A DNA stretch of 64,000 bases from Microbacterium halimionae (lineage in GTDB: Bacteria > Actinomycetota > Actinomycetes > Actinomycetales > Microbacteriaceae), in NCBI RefSeq assembly GCF_011761265.1, contig NZ_JAAOZB010000001.1, positions 310,001-374,000 on the forward strand. The letters are read 5' to 3'. The translations under genes were made by a program, and so were the position numbers. The notes beneath the pieces were generated by a model. The model was not told the DNA's origin. It searched no databases and worked only from the letters and a program-made list of their open reading frames with translations. Of the stretch, positions 15,970 through 24,719 are shown in pieces. Position 1 is the stretch's first letter; every line of letters starts with the position of its first letter.

Positions 15970-17489
15970 GCGCTCCCCGCGCGACGATGACCGTCGACGA
16001 ACTCATCGTTGGGGCAGGTTTCGCCGGTATCGGCATGGCACTCCAACTTCAGCGCAGTGGCCGATCGAACTTCGCGATCATCGAGCGCGGGGCATCCGTC
16101 GGTGGCACCTGGCGCGACAACACCTATCCGGGTGTTGCGTGCGACGTACCGAGCCACCTCTACGGCTTCGCGTCGCACCCCAATCCAGAATGGTCGGCGC
16201 TCTTCGCGCGCGGTGATGAGATTCACGGTTACCTGCAGAAGATTGTGCGCGATGAACGCCTTGAGGGGCAGCTTCTCCTCAACACCACGCTCACGAACGC
16301 CCAATGGGATGCCGCCCGCTCGTTGTGGGTTGTTTCTATCTCGGGCGATGCACCCGGTGTGATCGAAGCGAGCACTCTCGTGCTGGCATGCGGCCGCTTG
16401 ACGGAGCCGGTGATCCCCGACGTGCCAGGCCTTGACACTTTCACCGGTCCGCTGTTCCACTCCGCCCGCTGGGACCACAACGCGGAGCTTGCTGGCAAGC
16501 GCGTTGCCGTCATTGGCACCGGAGCCTCGGCGGTGCAGCTTGTTCCCGAGCTCGCCCGAACGACGGCACACGTCACGGTATTTCAGCGCACAGCGCCCTG
16601 GATTGTGCCGCGCGATGCGCGCCGATATTCCGCCGAGGAACTTTCCACGTTTCGTGACGATCCGGCAGCGCTCGCGCGGCTGCGTGAGGAGCTGTATTTC
16701 GAAGGTGAAGCGCGGTACGCCGCGCGTTCAGGCGACGCCGCCGCGGCAGCTGACGCGACAGCGATTGCCGATGCGCACCGAGAGGCGCACGTCGCCGATC
16801 CAGCGCTTCGAGCTGCACTTCGGCCCACGTACGCGTTCGGTTGCAAGCGCGTCTTACTCTCAGACGACTACTACCCCGCGGTGGCGTCCGACAGGGTGAC
16901 AGTTGAGGCATCCGCTCTCGAAAGCGTCGCAGGCAGCACGCTGACCGCTGCGAGCGGCGAGCGCTACGACGTCGACATTGTGGTGTTGGCGACAGGTTTT
17001 GCCGCAGCGCAGCAGCCATATGCCCACCTGATCATGGGCGAGACCGGCCAGACCCTCGCTGAGCATTGGCACGCGGGCATGACATCGTTCGCCTCGACCG
17101 TCGTTTCAGGATTCCCGCAGATGTTCGTTCTCAACGGACCCAACGCCTCGCTTGGCCACAACTCTTCAGTGCTGATGGCCGAAGCACAGGCCGAGTACGT
17201 CACACAGTGCCTCGACCGCGCGCCTGGGCGTGGCGGCATCCTGCGGGTACGACCAGAAGCCGAGGCCGCATACAGCGCCGCGATCGATGTCGCTGCGGCC
17301 GCGACGCCGTGGATGAGCGGCGGATGTCACAACTGGTACGTCGACGACCGCTCTGGCCGCCTCACCCTGTTGTGGCCGGGAACCGTCCAGGCCTTCCGCG
17401 ACATGCTCGCCACCACCACCACCACCACCGGGGACGAGTTTTTTCCCACCGATGTTTGTTCACCGTCCGCTTCGATTGGAGCATCATGA
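15966..17489 (+). CDS. flavin-containing monooxygenase, Baeyer-Villiger type
   Basis: A 507-residue FAD- and NADPH-binding protein. The N-terminal Rossmann motif is GAGFAGIGMA near residue 17, the NADPH motif is GTGASAVQ near residue 180, and the Baeyer-Villiger fingerprint appears as FTGPLFHSARWDH just before it. Such enzymes insert oxygen next to a ketone; the substrate is unknown. The C-terminus carries six ACC threonine codons in a row (about 17412-17429), a simple repeat prone to slippage. It starts in the fbiC stop and ends in the fgd start (ATGA at both ends), so it is translated in one operon with F420 genes. Confidence 0.93.
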   Translation: MSAPRATMTVDELIVGAGFAGIGMALQLQRSGRSNFAIIERGASVGGTWRDNTYPGVACDVPSHLYGFASHPNPEWSALFARGDEIHGYLQKIVRDERLEGQLLLNTTLTNAQWDAARSLWVVSISGDAPGVIEASTLVLACGRLTEPVIPDVPGLDTFTGPLFHSARWDHNAELAGKRVAVIGTGASAVQLVPELARTTAHVTVFQRTAPWIVPRDARRYSAEELSTFRDDPAALARLREELYFEGEARYAARSGDAAAAADATAIADAHREAHVADPALRAALRPTYAFGCKRVLLSDDYYPAVASDRVTVEASALESVAGSTLTAASGERYDVDIVVLATGFAAAQQPYAHLIMGETGQTLAEHWHAGMTSFASTVVSGFPQMFVLNGPNASLGHNSSVLMAEAQAEYVTQCLDRAPGRGGILRVRPEAEAAYSAAIDVAAAATPWMSGGCHNWYVDDRSGRLTLLWPGTVQAFRDMLATTTTTTGDEFFPTDVCSPSASIGAS

Positions 17490-18499
17490 CAGTTCCCCTG
17501 CGCTTTGGCTACAAGGCATCCGCTGAGCAGTTCAACCCCGCCGAACTCGCCGACTTCGCCGTACTCGCCGAGGAATCGGGCTTCGATTCGGTGTTCATCT
17601 CCGACCACTTTCAGCCCTGGATGCACGAAGGCGGACACGCGCCCGCAGCACTCCCCTGGCTCGGAGCCGTCGGCGCACGCACGTCGCGGGTACTTCTCGG
17701 CACCTCAGTTCTGACCCCCACCTTTCGCTACCACCCCGCCGTCGTCGCTCAGGCATTCGCGACGCTGGGCGTGATGTTCCCGGGCCGCATCATCCTGGGC
17801 GTCGGCACCGGAGAAGCGCTCAACGAAGTGACCCTTGGCCTCGACTGGCCCGAAGCGCCCGAGCGGTTTCAGCGCCTCAAAGAGTCGATCATCCTCATGG
17901 AAAAGCTGTGGGCGGGCGAGCGCGTCACCTACGAAGGCAATTTCTGGAATGTGAAAGACGCCACGATCTACGACCGTCCCGAGACGCCGGTACCGATCTA
18001 CATCGGTGCCGCCGGCCCCGCCGCGACCCGCCTCGCGGGACGCATGGCGAACGGATTCATCACGACGAGCGGCAAAGATCGAGCGCTGTACACAGAGACA
18101 CTGCTTCCCGCCCTCGCTGAAGGCATAGACAAAGCGGGGCGTAGCTCCGACGACGTCGACACCCTCATGGAGGTCAAGGTGTCGCTCGCCGACACCCGCG
18201 AACAGGCACTCGAAAAAACGCGCTTCTGGGCACCCCTTGCACTCTCACCCGAAGAGAAAATGGGCGTCCACGACCCCATCGAGATGCAGCGACGTGCCGA
18301 TGAACTGCCGATCGAGCGCGCGGCATCCCGCTTCATCGTCTCGACCGATCCCGAAGAGCACGTCGAACGCATCGCCGAGTACGTCGACATGGGTTTCCGG
18401 CATTTGGTCTTCCACGACCCGGGATTCGACCAGGCCGGATTTTTGCGGATGTACGGCGAAGAGGTACTGCCGCGCCTCCGCGCCCGGTTCGGCGCCTAA
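17486..18499 (+). CDS. fgd: F420-dependent glucose-6-phosphate dehydrogenase
   Basis: A 337-residue TIM-barrel protein of the luciferase-like F420 family, close to mycobacterial Fgd1. Matching blocks are LRFGYKASAEQF at the start, SDHFQPWMHEGGHAP, LLGTSVLTPTFRYHP, LGVGTGEALNEV, TRFWAPLALSPEEK, DPIEMQRRADELPIE and the HLVFHDPGFDQ end. It oxidises glucose-6-phosphate to 6-phosphogluconolactone and reduces F420. The ATG at 17486 follows TTGGAG and overlaps the monooxygenase stop. The inverted-repeat element copy 2 begins 40 bases after its stop. Confidence 0.95.
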   Translation: MTVPLRFGYKASAEQFNPAELADFAVLAEESGFDSVFISDHFQPWMHEGGHAPAALPWLGAVGARTSRVLLGTSVLTPTFRYHPAVVAQAFATLGVMFPGRIILGVGTGEALNEVTLGLDWPEAPERFQRLKESIILMEKLWAGERVTYEGNFWNVKDATIYDRPETPVPIYIGAAGPAATRLAGRMANGFITTSGKDRALYTETLLPALAEGIDKAGRSSDDVDTLMEVKVSLADTREQALEKTRFWAPLALSPEEKMGVHDPIEMQRRADELPIERAASRFIVSTDPEEHVERIAEYVDMGFRHLVFHDPGFDQAGFLRMYGEEVLPRLRARFGA

Positions 18500-18538
18500 A
18501 CGCGTGCCCAGCGCTACCTCGGCGGCCACGCACACTTC

Positions 18539-18640
18539 CCTGCACGAACTCAGGCAATATTTGTCGTGCAGCAGCGGTGCATCGCGTGTTTCCGGCAATC
18601 CGGCACCGGAGCAGCAACATGCAGCCTGAGTACGTGCAGG
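18539..18640. repeat. inverted-repeat intergenic element, copy 2
   Basis: The arms are CCTGCACGAACTCAGGCA at 18539-18556 and AGCCTGAGTACGTGCAGG at 18623-18640, with two mismatches. It fills the gap between fgd and fbiD and its right arm extends into the start of the fbiD reading frame, encoding codons 2 to 8. The left arm is identical to the left arm of copy 1. Confidence 0.8.
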
Positions 18641-19260
18641 GCACGAGCGAAGCCCACGGCGCGTGGGTTGTCATTGTCCCCGTGAAACCGAGTGCCATCG
18701 GCAAGTCGCGGCTCGTCGGTGCCGGAATTGAGCGGATGCCACTAGCCCGAGCCATCGCACTCGACACGATTGCGGCGGCCGCTGCCGCGACCGAGGTGTC
18801 ACGCGTCATCGTGGTCACCGACGATGAGCTCATCGCAGCGGAGTGTGCACCCGTCGCGGGGGTCGAGGTCGTGGCCGAAGGCGCGGCATCCGGTCTGAAT
18901 GCTGCCATCGCACACGGTGCTGCTCAGGCCGACGGCACCTATCGAGCAGCGCTGCTGGGCGATCTTCCCGCCCTGCGCCCAACCGACCTCGACCAGGCGC
19001 TACGTGCGGCACTCGGTGTGGACCGCGCTGTTGTTCCGGATGCCGAAGGCACCGGGTCGACGCTCGTCACTGCCCGTGTCGGCGTAGCGTGGCGAAGCGA
19101 GTTCGGTGCCGATTCGTTCGAACGGCACCGAACTGCCGGGTTTGCGCCGCTAACTCTCCGCGTCGACTCGTCTCTCCGACGAGACGTCGATACGCTCGCG
19201 CAACTGAACGACGCGAAAGCGTTGGGCCTCGGCCCGCGCACGCATCAGCTCGTCAGTTGA
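18619..19260 (+). CDS. fbiD: phospho(enol)pyruvate/2-phospholactate guanylyltransferase of F420 synthesis
   Basis: A 213-residue CofC/FbiD-type nucleotidyltransferase. It activates phosphoenolpyruvate or 2-phospholactate with GTP to give the donor used by FbiA. The family pattern is WVVIVPVKPSAIGKSRL (residues about 16-32), then VIVVTDDE, EGAASGLNAAIAHG, and ALLGDLPALRPTDL with the metal-binding aspartate. The ATG at 18619 follows GGAG at good spacing. The first eight codons lie in an inverted-repeat element, giving an N-terminal stretch (MQPEYVQG) that is longer than the few residues family members usually have before the first strand. A GTG at codon 6 is the only other in-frame start there. 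Confidence 0.9.
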   Translation: MQPEYVQGTSEAHGAWVVIVPVKPSAIGKSRLVGAGIERMPLARAIALDTIAAAAAATEVSRVIVVTDDELIAAECAPVAGVEVVAEGAASGLNAAIAHGAAQADGTYRAALLGDLPALRPTDLDQALRAALGVDRAVVPDAEGTGSTLVTARVGVAWRSEFGADSFERHRTAGFAPLTLRVDSSLRRDVDTLAQLNDAKALGLGPRTHQLVS

Positions 19261-19261
19261 C

Positions 19262-19705
19262 CTAAACCGTGTCAGCCATGCAGTGGCCTGCCGGGGCGGC
19301 GCAGCTCACCGCAGGTTGCACGCTCGTCGATGCTGCTTCTGCCGAGAACCGGCCAGTTGGCACCTGAAAGAGGAACGCGGCGATTAGGGCGCAAAGGAAT
19401 GCGGTCGCAGTGAGGGCGATAAGCCCGTTTTTTCGACGAAGCGCTGCCGCGACGAGCGCGCCAAGAAGTGCGCCGACGGCGATTCCCGCCGTCCACACGT
19501 ACCGGTCATTCTGTGCCGCGGTCACTTCGACGGGCGCCGACCCCATCCGGAAATACATCTGCAACCACTGCACCGGGAGCGCGAATGCGAGCGAGCCCCC
19601 GATAGTGAGCAACATTATGGCGAGCCCGGCGAGCGCTCTGGAGGAAGAAACGGTGGAGCTCGCTGGCGCTGGCGTCGTTGCTGCAGCAGTTGTCGTCGTC
19701 GACAT
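19262..19705 (-). CDS. small membrane protein of unknown function, three TM segments
   Basis: A 147-residue protein with a Thr/Ala/Pro-rich N-terminus (about 25 residues), then three hydrophobic segments at about 27-52, 72-95 and 100-122, and a C-terminal tail containing two cysteines (AVSCAAPAGHC). I recognise no family. The ATG at 19705 starts MSTTTTAAA; the frame continues 13 codons upstream without support. It is convergent with fbiD, one base apart, and divergent from the GrpB-family gene. Confidence 0.72.
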   Translation of the reverse strand: MSTTTTAAATTPAPASSTVSSSRALAGLAIMLLTIGGSLAFALPVQWLQMYFRMGSAPVEVTAAQNDRYVWTAGIAVGALLGALVAAALRRKNGLIALTATAFLCALIAAFLFQVPTGRFSAEAASTSVQPAVSCAAPAGHCMADTV

Positions 19706-19789
19706 GCCCGAAGCATAGCCAGCAACCCGGCCTACGACCAGCATTGATTCACATCCGCTGTGGGTAGGTGCCCGTCGCTCCGCTCGGCG

Positions 19790-19891
19790 CTTGCACGTAC
19801 TCAGGCAAATCGGAAAGAGCGCGATCGGAGAACGACGGAATATCAGGGCTTTGGGAGCGTAGCACTCACACGCTGCCTGAGTTAGTGCACG
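19790..19891. repeat. inverted-repeat intergenic element, copy 3
   Basis: The arms are CTTGCACGTACTCAGGCA at 19790-19807 and TGCCTGAGTTAGTGCACG at 19874-19891, with three mismatches against each other. The element is 102 bases long, the same as copy 2, and lies between two divergent genes, so here it is in a promoter region rather than behind a gene. Confidence 0.78.
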
Positions 19892-19914
19892 GGGATTTTG
19901 TGAGAGCCTGAAGC

Positions 19915-20436
19915 GTGGACGGTGTGGAGCTGATTGGCGGCGTCGAGCCGCGCGCGATAGTTATCGTCGATCCCGACCCGGCTTGGGCGGAAAGGTTCGT
20001 TCGGGCGCACGCTCGGATCAGCGCCGCGCTCGGTACTTTCGCCCGTCGCATTGACCACATCGGTTCGACTTCGGTGCCGGGGCTGCCTGCTAAACCCATC
20101 ATCGACATCGACGTCAGCGTGGCAGACGTCGAAGACGAAACCGGATACGTGCCCGCGCTAGTGGCGGCAGGCTATCTGCTCCGTGTTCGCGAGCCCGGCC
20201 ACCGCATGCTGCGCACTCCCAACCTCGATACCCATGTGCATATCTGCACTGTCGGCAGCGAGTGGGAAGAAGACCACCTGCTCTTTCGCGATTGGCTCCG
20301 GCAGCATCCCGCAGATCGAGATGCCTACGCGGTACTAAAACGGCAACTCGCGACCCGCGACTGGACAGATATGAACGAATATTCGGATGCCAAAACTTCG
20401 TTCATTGCCGAAATCCTGAGCCGCGCGCGCAGCTGA
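19915..20436 (+). CDS. GrpB family (UPF0157) nucleotidyltransferase-fold protein
   Basis: A 173-residue protein. The hallmark segment RRIDHIGSTSVPGLPAKPII at about residues 42-61 followed by DIDVSV is the GrpB signature (nucleotidyltransferase fold with GS and DxD-like residues), and the later THVHICTVGSEWEEDHLLFR and SDAKTSFIAEIL blocks also match. Family members are mostly of unknown role; some are fused to CoaE. It starts with GTG at 19915, 23 bases after inverted-repeat copy 3, and ends 11 bases before copy 4. Confidence 0.88.
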   Translation: MDGVELIGGVEPRAIVIVDPDPAWAERFVRAHARISAALGTFARRIDHIGSTSVPGLPAKPIIDIDVSVADVEDETGYVPALVAAGYLLRVREPGHRMLRTPNLDTHVHICTVGSEWEEDHLLFRDWLRQHPADRDAYAVLKRQLATRDWTDMNEYSDAKTSFIAEILSRARS

Positions 20437-20447
20437 CATAGCCCGCG

Positions 20448-20550
20448 CCTGCACTAACTCAGGCTGTGCGGATTAGGCACGACGAAGCTCCCGCAGAAAT
20501 CCGGGGGGCGTGACACAGCCGCACCTGCGCGTTGCCTGAGTTAGTGCAGG
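20448..20550. repeat. inverted-repeat intergenic element, copy 4
   Basis: The arms are CCTGCACTAACTCAGGCT at 20448-20465 and TGCCTGAGTTAGTGCAGG at 20533-20550, complementary except for the last base pair. It lies between the convergent GrpB-family gene and fbiA. A G-rich tandem repeat begins at its right end. Confidence 0.82.
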
Positions 20551-20600
20551 GCAAGGGCGGGGGTACGGGCAAGGGCAAGGGCAAGGGCGGGGCGGGGCGG
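20548..20600 (+). repeat. G-run repeat (GGGCAA/GGGCGG units) behind fbiA
   Basis: Fifty-three bases made mainly of GGGCAA and GGGCGG units, with at least seven runs of three or more G on the plus strand separated by 1-5 bases. This satisfies the usual sequence pattern for G-quadruplex formation. It ends three bases before the fbiA stop on the minus strand, so in the fbiA transcript it would be a C-rich 3' segment. Confidence 0.65.
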
Positions 20601-20602
20601 CC

Positions 20603-21562
20603 TCAGCGGCCGGCGGAAATTGCGGCCACGGCGAGCGCTTCTGCGGTCTCGGCATCGCGCATCCACAGCGGTACGACGTCGACGGAGATACCCAGGGCCT
20701 CGACGGATGCCGCAAGCTCAGCGTCTTCTTCGGCTATCAGCCACGTGTCGAGCACGCCGCCGTCGAGGCGCGCACCGTAGTGGGCAGCTACCGCGTCGGC
20801 CGCTGTGCGAACGCCCACGGCGCCGAGGCATACGTCGGCCATACCGCGGACGACGTTGCCCCCGATGATGGGCGACACTCCGATGACGGGGCCACCGGTT
20901 GCTCGCAGGGCTTCACGGATTTCGGGCACGGCCAAGATCGGGCCAATCGACACCACGGGGTTCGACGGCGCGATCAGCACGAGGTCGGCGTCTTCGATGG
21001 CCTCGACAACACCGGGCGCCGCGAACGAGCCGGCAATGCCGGGGTTCTCGAAGCCCGCGGGCGGCAGTTGGGCGCGATATCTCGTCCACCACTCCTGAAA
21101 GTGCAGCCGCTCGCCGTTCTTCAGCAGCACGTGGGTGTCTACTTCGTCGTCGGTCATCGGCAGCAGCTTCGCGCCGAGCGGCCACCGCTTCGACAACCGC
21201 TCGAGTACTTCTGTGGGGCTCAGCCCGTCGCGCAACCACCCGGTGCGAGCGATGTGCGTGCCGAGGTCGAGGTCTCCGAGAGTGAACCACGGCCACCCCG
21301 TACCCCAGGCCTGCAGCTCGGTGTTCACACGCTCGGTGTCGCCGGCTCGGCCCCACCCGCGTTCGGTGTCGTTCGCTCCGGCGAGCGCGTAAATCATCGA
21401 GTCAACGTCTGGTTGAAGCCGCACACCCGACAACCAGATGTCGTCTCCGGTGTTGACGATGACTGTCGCCTCGGGCTCACCGAGCGTTGCAAGCGCAGCG
21501 CGCACGCCGAGGGTGAATTTCGACCCGCCGACGCCGCCGGCGAGTACGACGACTCCACTCAC
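20603..21562 (-). CDS. fbiA: 2-phospho-L-lactate (or PEP) transferase of F420 synthesis
   Basis: A 319-residue CofD/FbiA protein that joins the phospholactyl or phosphoenolpyruvyl group to FO to give F420-0 or its dehydro form. It opens with [17 protein letters not shown], then [70 protein letters not shown] and [16 protein letters not shown], all family blocks. The GTG start overlaps the hemL stop by four bases, so an F420 gene is translationally coupled to the end of the heme operon. FbiB is not in the window. Confidence 0.94.
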   Translation of the reverse strand: MSGVVVLAGGVGGSKFTLGVRAALATLGEPEATVIVNTGDDIWLSGVRLQPDVDSMIYALAGANDTERGWGRAGDTERVNTELQAWGTGWPWFTLGDLDLGTHIARTGWLRDGLSPTEVLERLSKRWPLGAKLLPMTDDEVDTHVLLKNGERLHFQEWWTRYRAQLPPAGFENPGIAGSFAAPGVVEAIEDADLVLIAPSNPVVSIGPILAVPEIREALRATGGPVIGVSPIIGGNVVRGMADVCLGAVGVRTAADAVAAHYGARLDGGVLDTWLIAEEDAELAASVEALGISVDVVPLWMRDAETAEALAVAAISAGR

Positions 21563-22911
21563 GGACGCACTGCCTCCGCGGCCGCCCGCGCGGCCCTCGG
21601 CAGCGCGGCGAGCACGCGCGCGAGAGCGTCGTCGTCGTGGGCCGCGGTCAAGAACCAGGCTTCGAACACGCTCGGCGGCAGCGAAACTCCGGAATCGAGC
21701 ATCGCGTGGAAGAACGCCGGGTAACGCCACGATTCTTGCTCGAGAGCTTCGGCGTACCTGCGCGGAGCCTCGTCGGCAAACACAACGCCGAACAACGAGC
21801 CCGCACGCGGCACGGCGTGCGCGATACCCTCCATCGCCAGCGCTCCCGAGAGCGCGGTCGAAACAGCGGATGCCGCAGCATCCACTCGCGCGTAGACCTC
21901 AGGGGTTGCAAGCCTCAGCGTCGCAAGTCCTGCCGCGACCGAAAGCGGGTTGCCCGACAGCGTGCCCGCTTGGTAGACGGGACCCAGGGGTGCAAGTGAG
22001 TCCATGACATCGGCGCGTCCTCCGAGGGCGGCCAGAGGCATCCCGCCGCCGACGACCTTGCCGAAGGCAAAGATGTCGGGGGTGTAGATTTCCCCCGCTT
22101 CTTGCTGGAGCCCCCAGTAGCCGGCGGGGTGCACCCGGAAACCCGTGAGCACCTCATCGAGGATAAGGAGTGCCCCGTGCTCGTGCGTGATGTCGGCGAG
22201 CGCGGCGTTGTAGCCGGCATCGGGCGCAACAACGCCCATGTTGGCCGCGGCGGCCTCAACGATGACACCGGCGATCTTGTCGCCGTGCACGGCGAACACC
22301 TCTCGCACAGCGTCAAGGTCGTTGTACGGCAAGACGAGGGTTTGCGCGGCAATCGGAGCCGGCACCCCGGCCGAGCCCGGCAAAGCGAGGGTTGCCACGC
22401 CAGATCCAGCCGCCGCAAGCAGTCCGTCGGAGTGGCCGTGGTAGTGCCCGGCGAACTTCACGAGCAGGTCGCGACCGGTATATCCGCGAGCGAGGCGAAT
22501 CGCCGTCATCGTGGCTTCTGTGCCGGTCGAAACCAAACGCACGCGCTCGACGGGGCGACGAACCTCAGCGCCTTCACCCGGCGCAACAACACGCTCAGAG
22601 ATCACGGTGGCGAGGTCGACCTCAGCCTCGGTGGGCGCACCGAACGACAGACCGCGGGATGCCGCATCCTGCACCGCCGCGACAACCTCGGGGTGAGCGT
22701 GGCCCAGCAGCGCCGGGCCCCACGACGCCACGAGGTCGACATAAGAGGTACCCGCAGCGTCCGTCACGTACGGTCCTGTTGCCGAAGCAAGAAAACGCGG
22801 GGCTCCGCCAACGGAGCCGTAGGCGCGCACGGGAGAGTTCACTCCTCCCGGAATCACTTCGCGCGCATGGGCGAAGAGGTCGTCGTTACGGTCGTGAGTC
22901 GGCTGATTCAC
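21559..22911 (-). CDS. hemL: glutamate-1-semialdehyde 2,1-aminomutase
   Basis: A 450-residue PLP enzyme converting glutamate-1-semialdehyde to 5-aminolevulinate in the C5 route of heme synthesis. The PLP lysine lies in [20 protein letters not shown]; other blocks are [15 protein letters not shown] near the N-terminus, [20 protein letters not shown] and [13 protein letters not shown]. The GTG start follows AAGGAGG. It is 9 bases downstream of hemB and coupled to fbiA at its 3' end. HemA, the enzyme making its substrate, is encoded divergently at the other end of the cluster. Confidence 0.97.
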   Translation of the reverse strand: MNQPTHDRNDDLFAHAREVIPGGVNSPVRAYGSVGGAPRFLASATGPYVTDAAGTSYVDLVASWGPALLGHAHPEVVAAVQDAASRGLSFGAPTEAEVDLATVISERVVAPGEGAEVRRPVERVRLVSTGTEATMTAIRLARGYTGRDLLVKFAGHYHGHSDGLLAAAGSGVATLALPGSAGVPAPIAAQTLVLPYNDLDAVREVFAVHGDKIAGVIVEAAAANMGVVAPDAGYNAALADITHEHGALLILDEVLTGFRVHPAGYWGLQQEAGEIYTPDIFAFGKVVGGGMPLAALGGRADVMDSLAPLGPVYQAGTLSGNPLSVAAGLATLRLATPEVYARVDAAASAVSTALSGALAMEGIAHAVPRAGSLFGVVFADEAPRRYAEALEQESWRYPAFFHAMLDSGVSLPPSVFEAWFLTAAHDDDALARVLAALPRAARAAAEAVRP

Positions 22912-22920
22912 CGGTCCTCC

Positions 22921-23904
22921 TTATAGTTCTTCGCGGAGCCACTGAGCAGCTTCGATTGCCCAGTAGGTGAGCACAGCATCTGCGCCCGCGCGACGGATCG
23001 ACGTAATCGACTCGAGCACTGCGCGACGGCGGTCGATCCAGCCCTGTGCTGCAGCGGCTTCGACCATCGCGTATTCGCCCGACACCTGGTAGGCCCACAC
23101 CGGCACATCAACGGCTGCGCGCACATCGGCGAGCACGTCGAGGTATGGCAACGCGGGCTTCACCATGACGATGTCGGCGCCCTCTTCTACATCGAGCAGC
23201 GCTTCGCGCACACCCTCGCGCCCGTTGGCCGGGTCGAGCTGATACGTGCGACGATCGCCGACGAGCTGCGAATCAACTGCCTCGCGGAACGGGCCGTAGA
23301 AAGCACCGGCGTATTTTGCCGAGTAGGCCATGATCACGGTGTCGGTGAAACCAGCACCTTCAAGCGCTGCGCGAACAGCGAGCACTTGGCCATCCATCAT
23401 CCCCGACAGGCCCAACAGGTGCGATCCTGCCTCAGCCTGAGCAAGCCCCATCGCGGCGTAGCGCTCAAGCGTCCGGTCGTTGTCGACGGCACCCGATGCG
23501 GTGAGCACTCCGCAGTGGCCGTGGTCGGTGAATTCGTCAAGGCAAAGGTCGGTCTGAACGACGAGCGCGTCACCGACCTCTTCAATGAGTGCCCGAGTTG
23601 CGACATTCAGGATGCCGTTGGGGTCATCGGCGCCGGAGCCTTCGGCGTCACGCACGGCGGGAACCCCGAACAGCATGACTCCGCCGACGCCCGCGGCTGC
23701 GGCATCCGCAGCTGCGCGCTTGAGCGAGTCGAGCGTATGTTGCATGACGCCCGGCATCGAGCTGATCGGAACAGCCTCTGAGATGCCCTCGCGCACGAAC
23801 ATCGGCAGTACGAGTTGGCTCGGCACCGGCCAGGTCTCGCGCGCGAGCCGTCGCATCGCCGGGGCCGAGCGCAAACGGCGCGGCCGGTGAGCGGGAAAAC
23901 TCAC
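22921..23904 (-). CDS. hemB: delta-aminolevulinic acid dehydratase (porphobilinogen synthase)
   Basis: A 327-residue protein that condenses two 5-aminolevulinates to porphobilinogen. The two catalytic lysine regions are [20 protein letters not shown] and [14 protein letters not shown]. The metal-site loop reads [12 protein letters not shown], so two of the three zinc cysteines are kept and the middle one is aspartate, a mixed type. The GTG start overlaps the hemD stop by four bases. Confidence 0.97.
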   Translation of the reverse strand: MSFPAHRPRRLRSAPAMRRLARETWPVPSQLVLPMFVREGISEAVPISSMPGVMQHTLDSLKRAAADAAAAGVGGVMLFGVPAVRDAEGSGADDPNGILNVATRALIEEVGDALVVQTDLCLDEFTDHGHCGVLTASGAVDNDRTLERYAAMGLAQAEAGSHLLGLSGMMDGQVLAVRAALEGAGFTDTVIMAYSAKYAGAFYGPFREAVDSQLVGDRRTYQLDPANGREGVREALLDVEEGADIVMVKPALPYLDVLADVRAAVDVPVWAYQVSGEYAMVEAAAAQGWIDRRRAVLESITSIRRAGADAVLTYWAIEAAQWLREEL

Positions 23905-24719
23905 GACTGGGCCTCGTCGAGTGCATGCGGCAGGGCGTAACGCGAGACAGCGTCGATCAACGCTGTCGCTGTTTGTTCGTCAGCGATCACGTCAACGTCG
24001 AGCCCGGCATGCTTGGCATCTTTTGCCGTGCGGGGCCCGATGGCCGCAATCACCGTGTCAGCGGGAATTTCGGGAAACTGTAGGTGCACCTGCTCGGCAA
24101 CAGAACCACTCGTCACCAAAATGGCGTTGATACGGCCACTCGCAACGTCTGTGGCGATTTTCTGAGTGACGGGCACTCCCACCGTGCGGTAGGCGACGAC
24201 TGAGCGCACTCGGTGACCCGCCTCGATGAGGTGGCGCGTGAGCACTGGCTTTGCGATTTCGCTCCGCAGCGTCAAAATGTCCCGCGGTTCAGGCTCAAGC
24301 TCGACGAGCTGCTCTGCCATGCCAGCCGCTGAGTTATCTCTTTCGGGCACCAGGTCGACGCGGTATCCCACGGCCTGAAGAGCCGCGGATGTCGTTTCTC
24401 CGACAGCGGCAACCTTCGTTTCGTGCGGAATTGTCGCGCGGTAAGAGACGAGCACATCTACCGTCGTCGCGCTGGTGATTGTCAGCCAATCGAACTTTCC
24501 GGCGGCAAGATCGGCGAGCGCTGTTTCGAGCGTCGCCTGGTCATTCGTCGAGGCGAAATTGATGAGCGGGGCAACGACCGGAACCGCGCCCTGCTTGCGA
24601 AGATTTGCGGCAACGCTGTCGCCCCACGGGCCACCACGAGGCACCAGCACTCGCCAACCGGCGAGGGGCTTGGCCTCATCGGTGCTGCGTAACTGTGAGT
24701 TCATGGAGTCGACTTTCAC
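23901..24719 (-). CDS. hemD: uroporphyrinogen-III synthase
   Basis: A 272-residue protein (GTG start) that closes and flips ring D of hydroxymethylbilane. The family diverges strongly; support comes from the two-lobed pattern ([14 protein letters not shown] at the start, [33 protein letters not shown], then [14 protein letters not shown] and [16 protein letters not shown]) and the position between hemC and hemB. The GTG at 24719 overlaps the hemC stop (GTGA); an ATG five codons later (MNSQLRS) is an alternative. Confidence 0.92.
   Translation of the reverse strand: MKVDSMNSQLRSTDEAKPLAGWRVLVPRGGPWGDSVAANLRKQGAVPVVAPLINFASTNDQATLETALADLAAGKFDWLTITSATTVDVLVSYRATIPHETKVAAVGETTSAALQAVGYRVDLVPERDNSAAGMAEQLVELEPEPRDILTLRSEIAKPVLTRHLIEAGHRVRSVVAYRTVGVPVTQKIATDVASGRINAILVTSGSVAEQVHLQFPEIPADTVIAAIGPRTAKDAKHAGLDVDVIADEQTATALIDAVSRYALPHALDEAQS

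Noticed and set aside
17405..17435. Six-fold ACC repeat at the end of the monooxygenase gene as a phase-variation switch
   Set aside because: The unit is three bases, so slippage changes only the number of threonines and keeps the frame; no on/off effect is expected.
22921..23904. HemB metal loop with aspartate in place of the middle cysteine as a defect
   Set aside because: Mixed metal-site loops occur naturally in HemB proteins with different metal use, and both catalytic lysine regions are intact.
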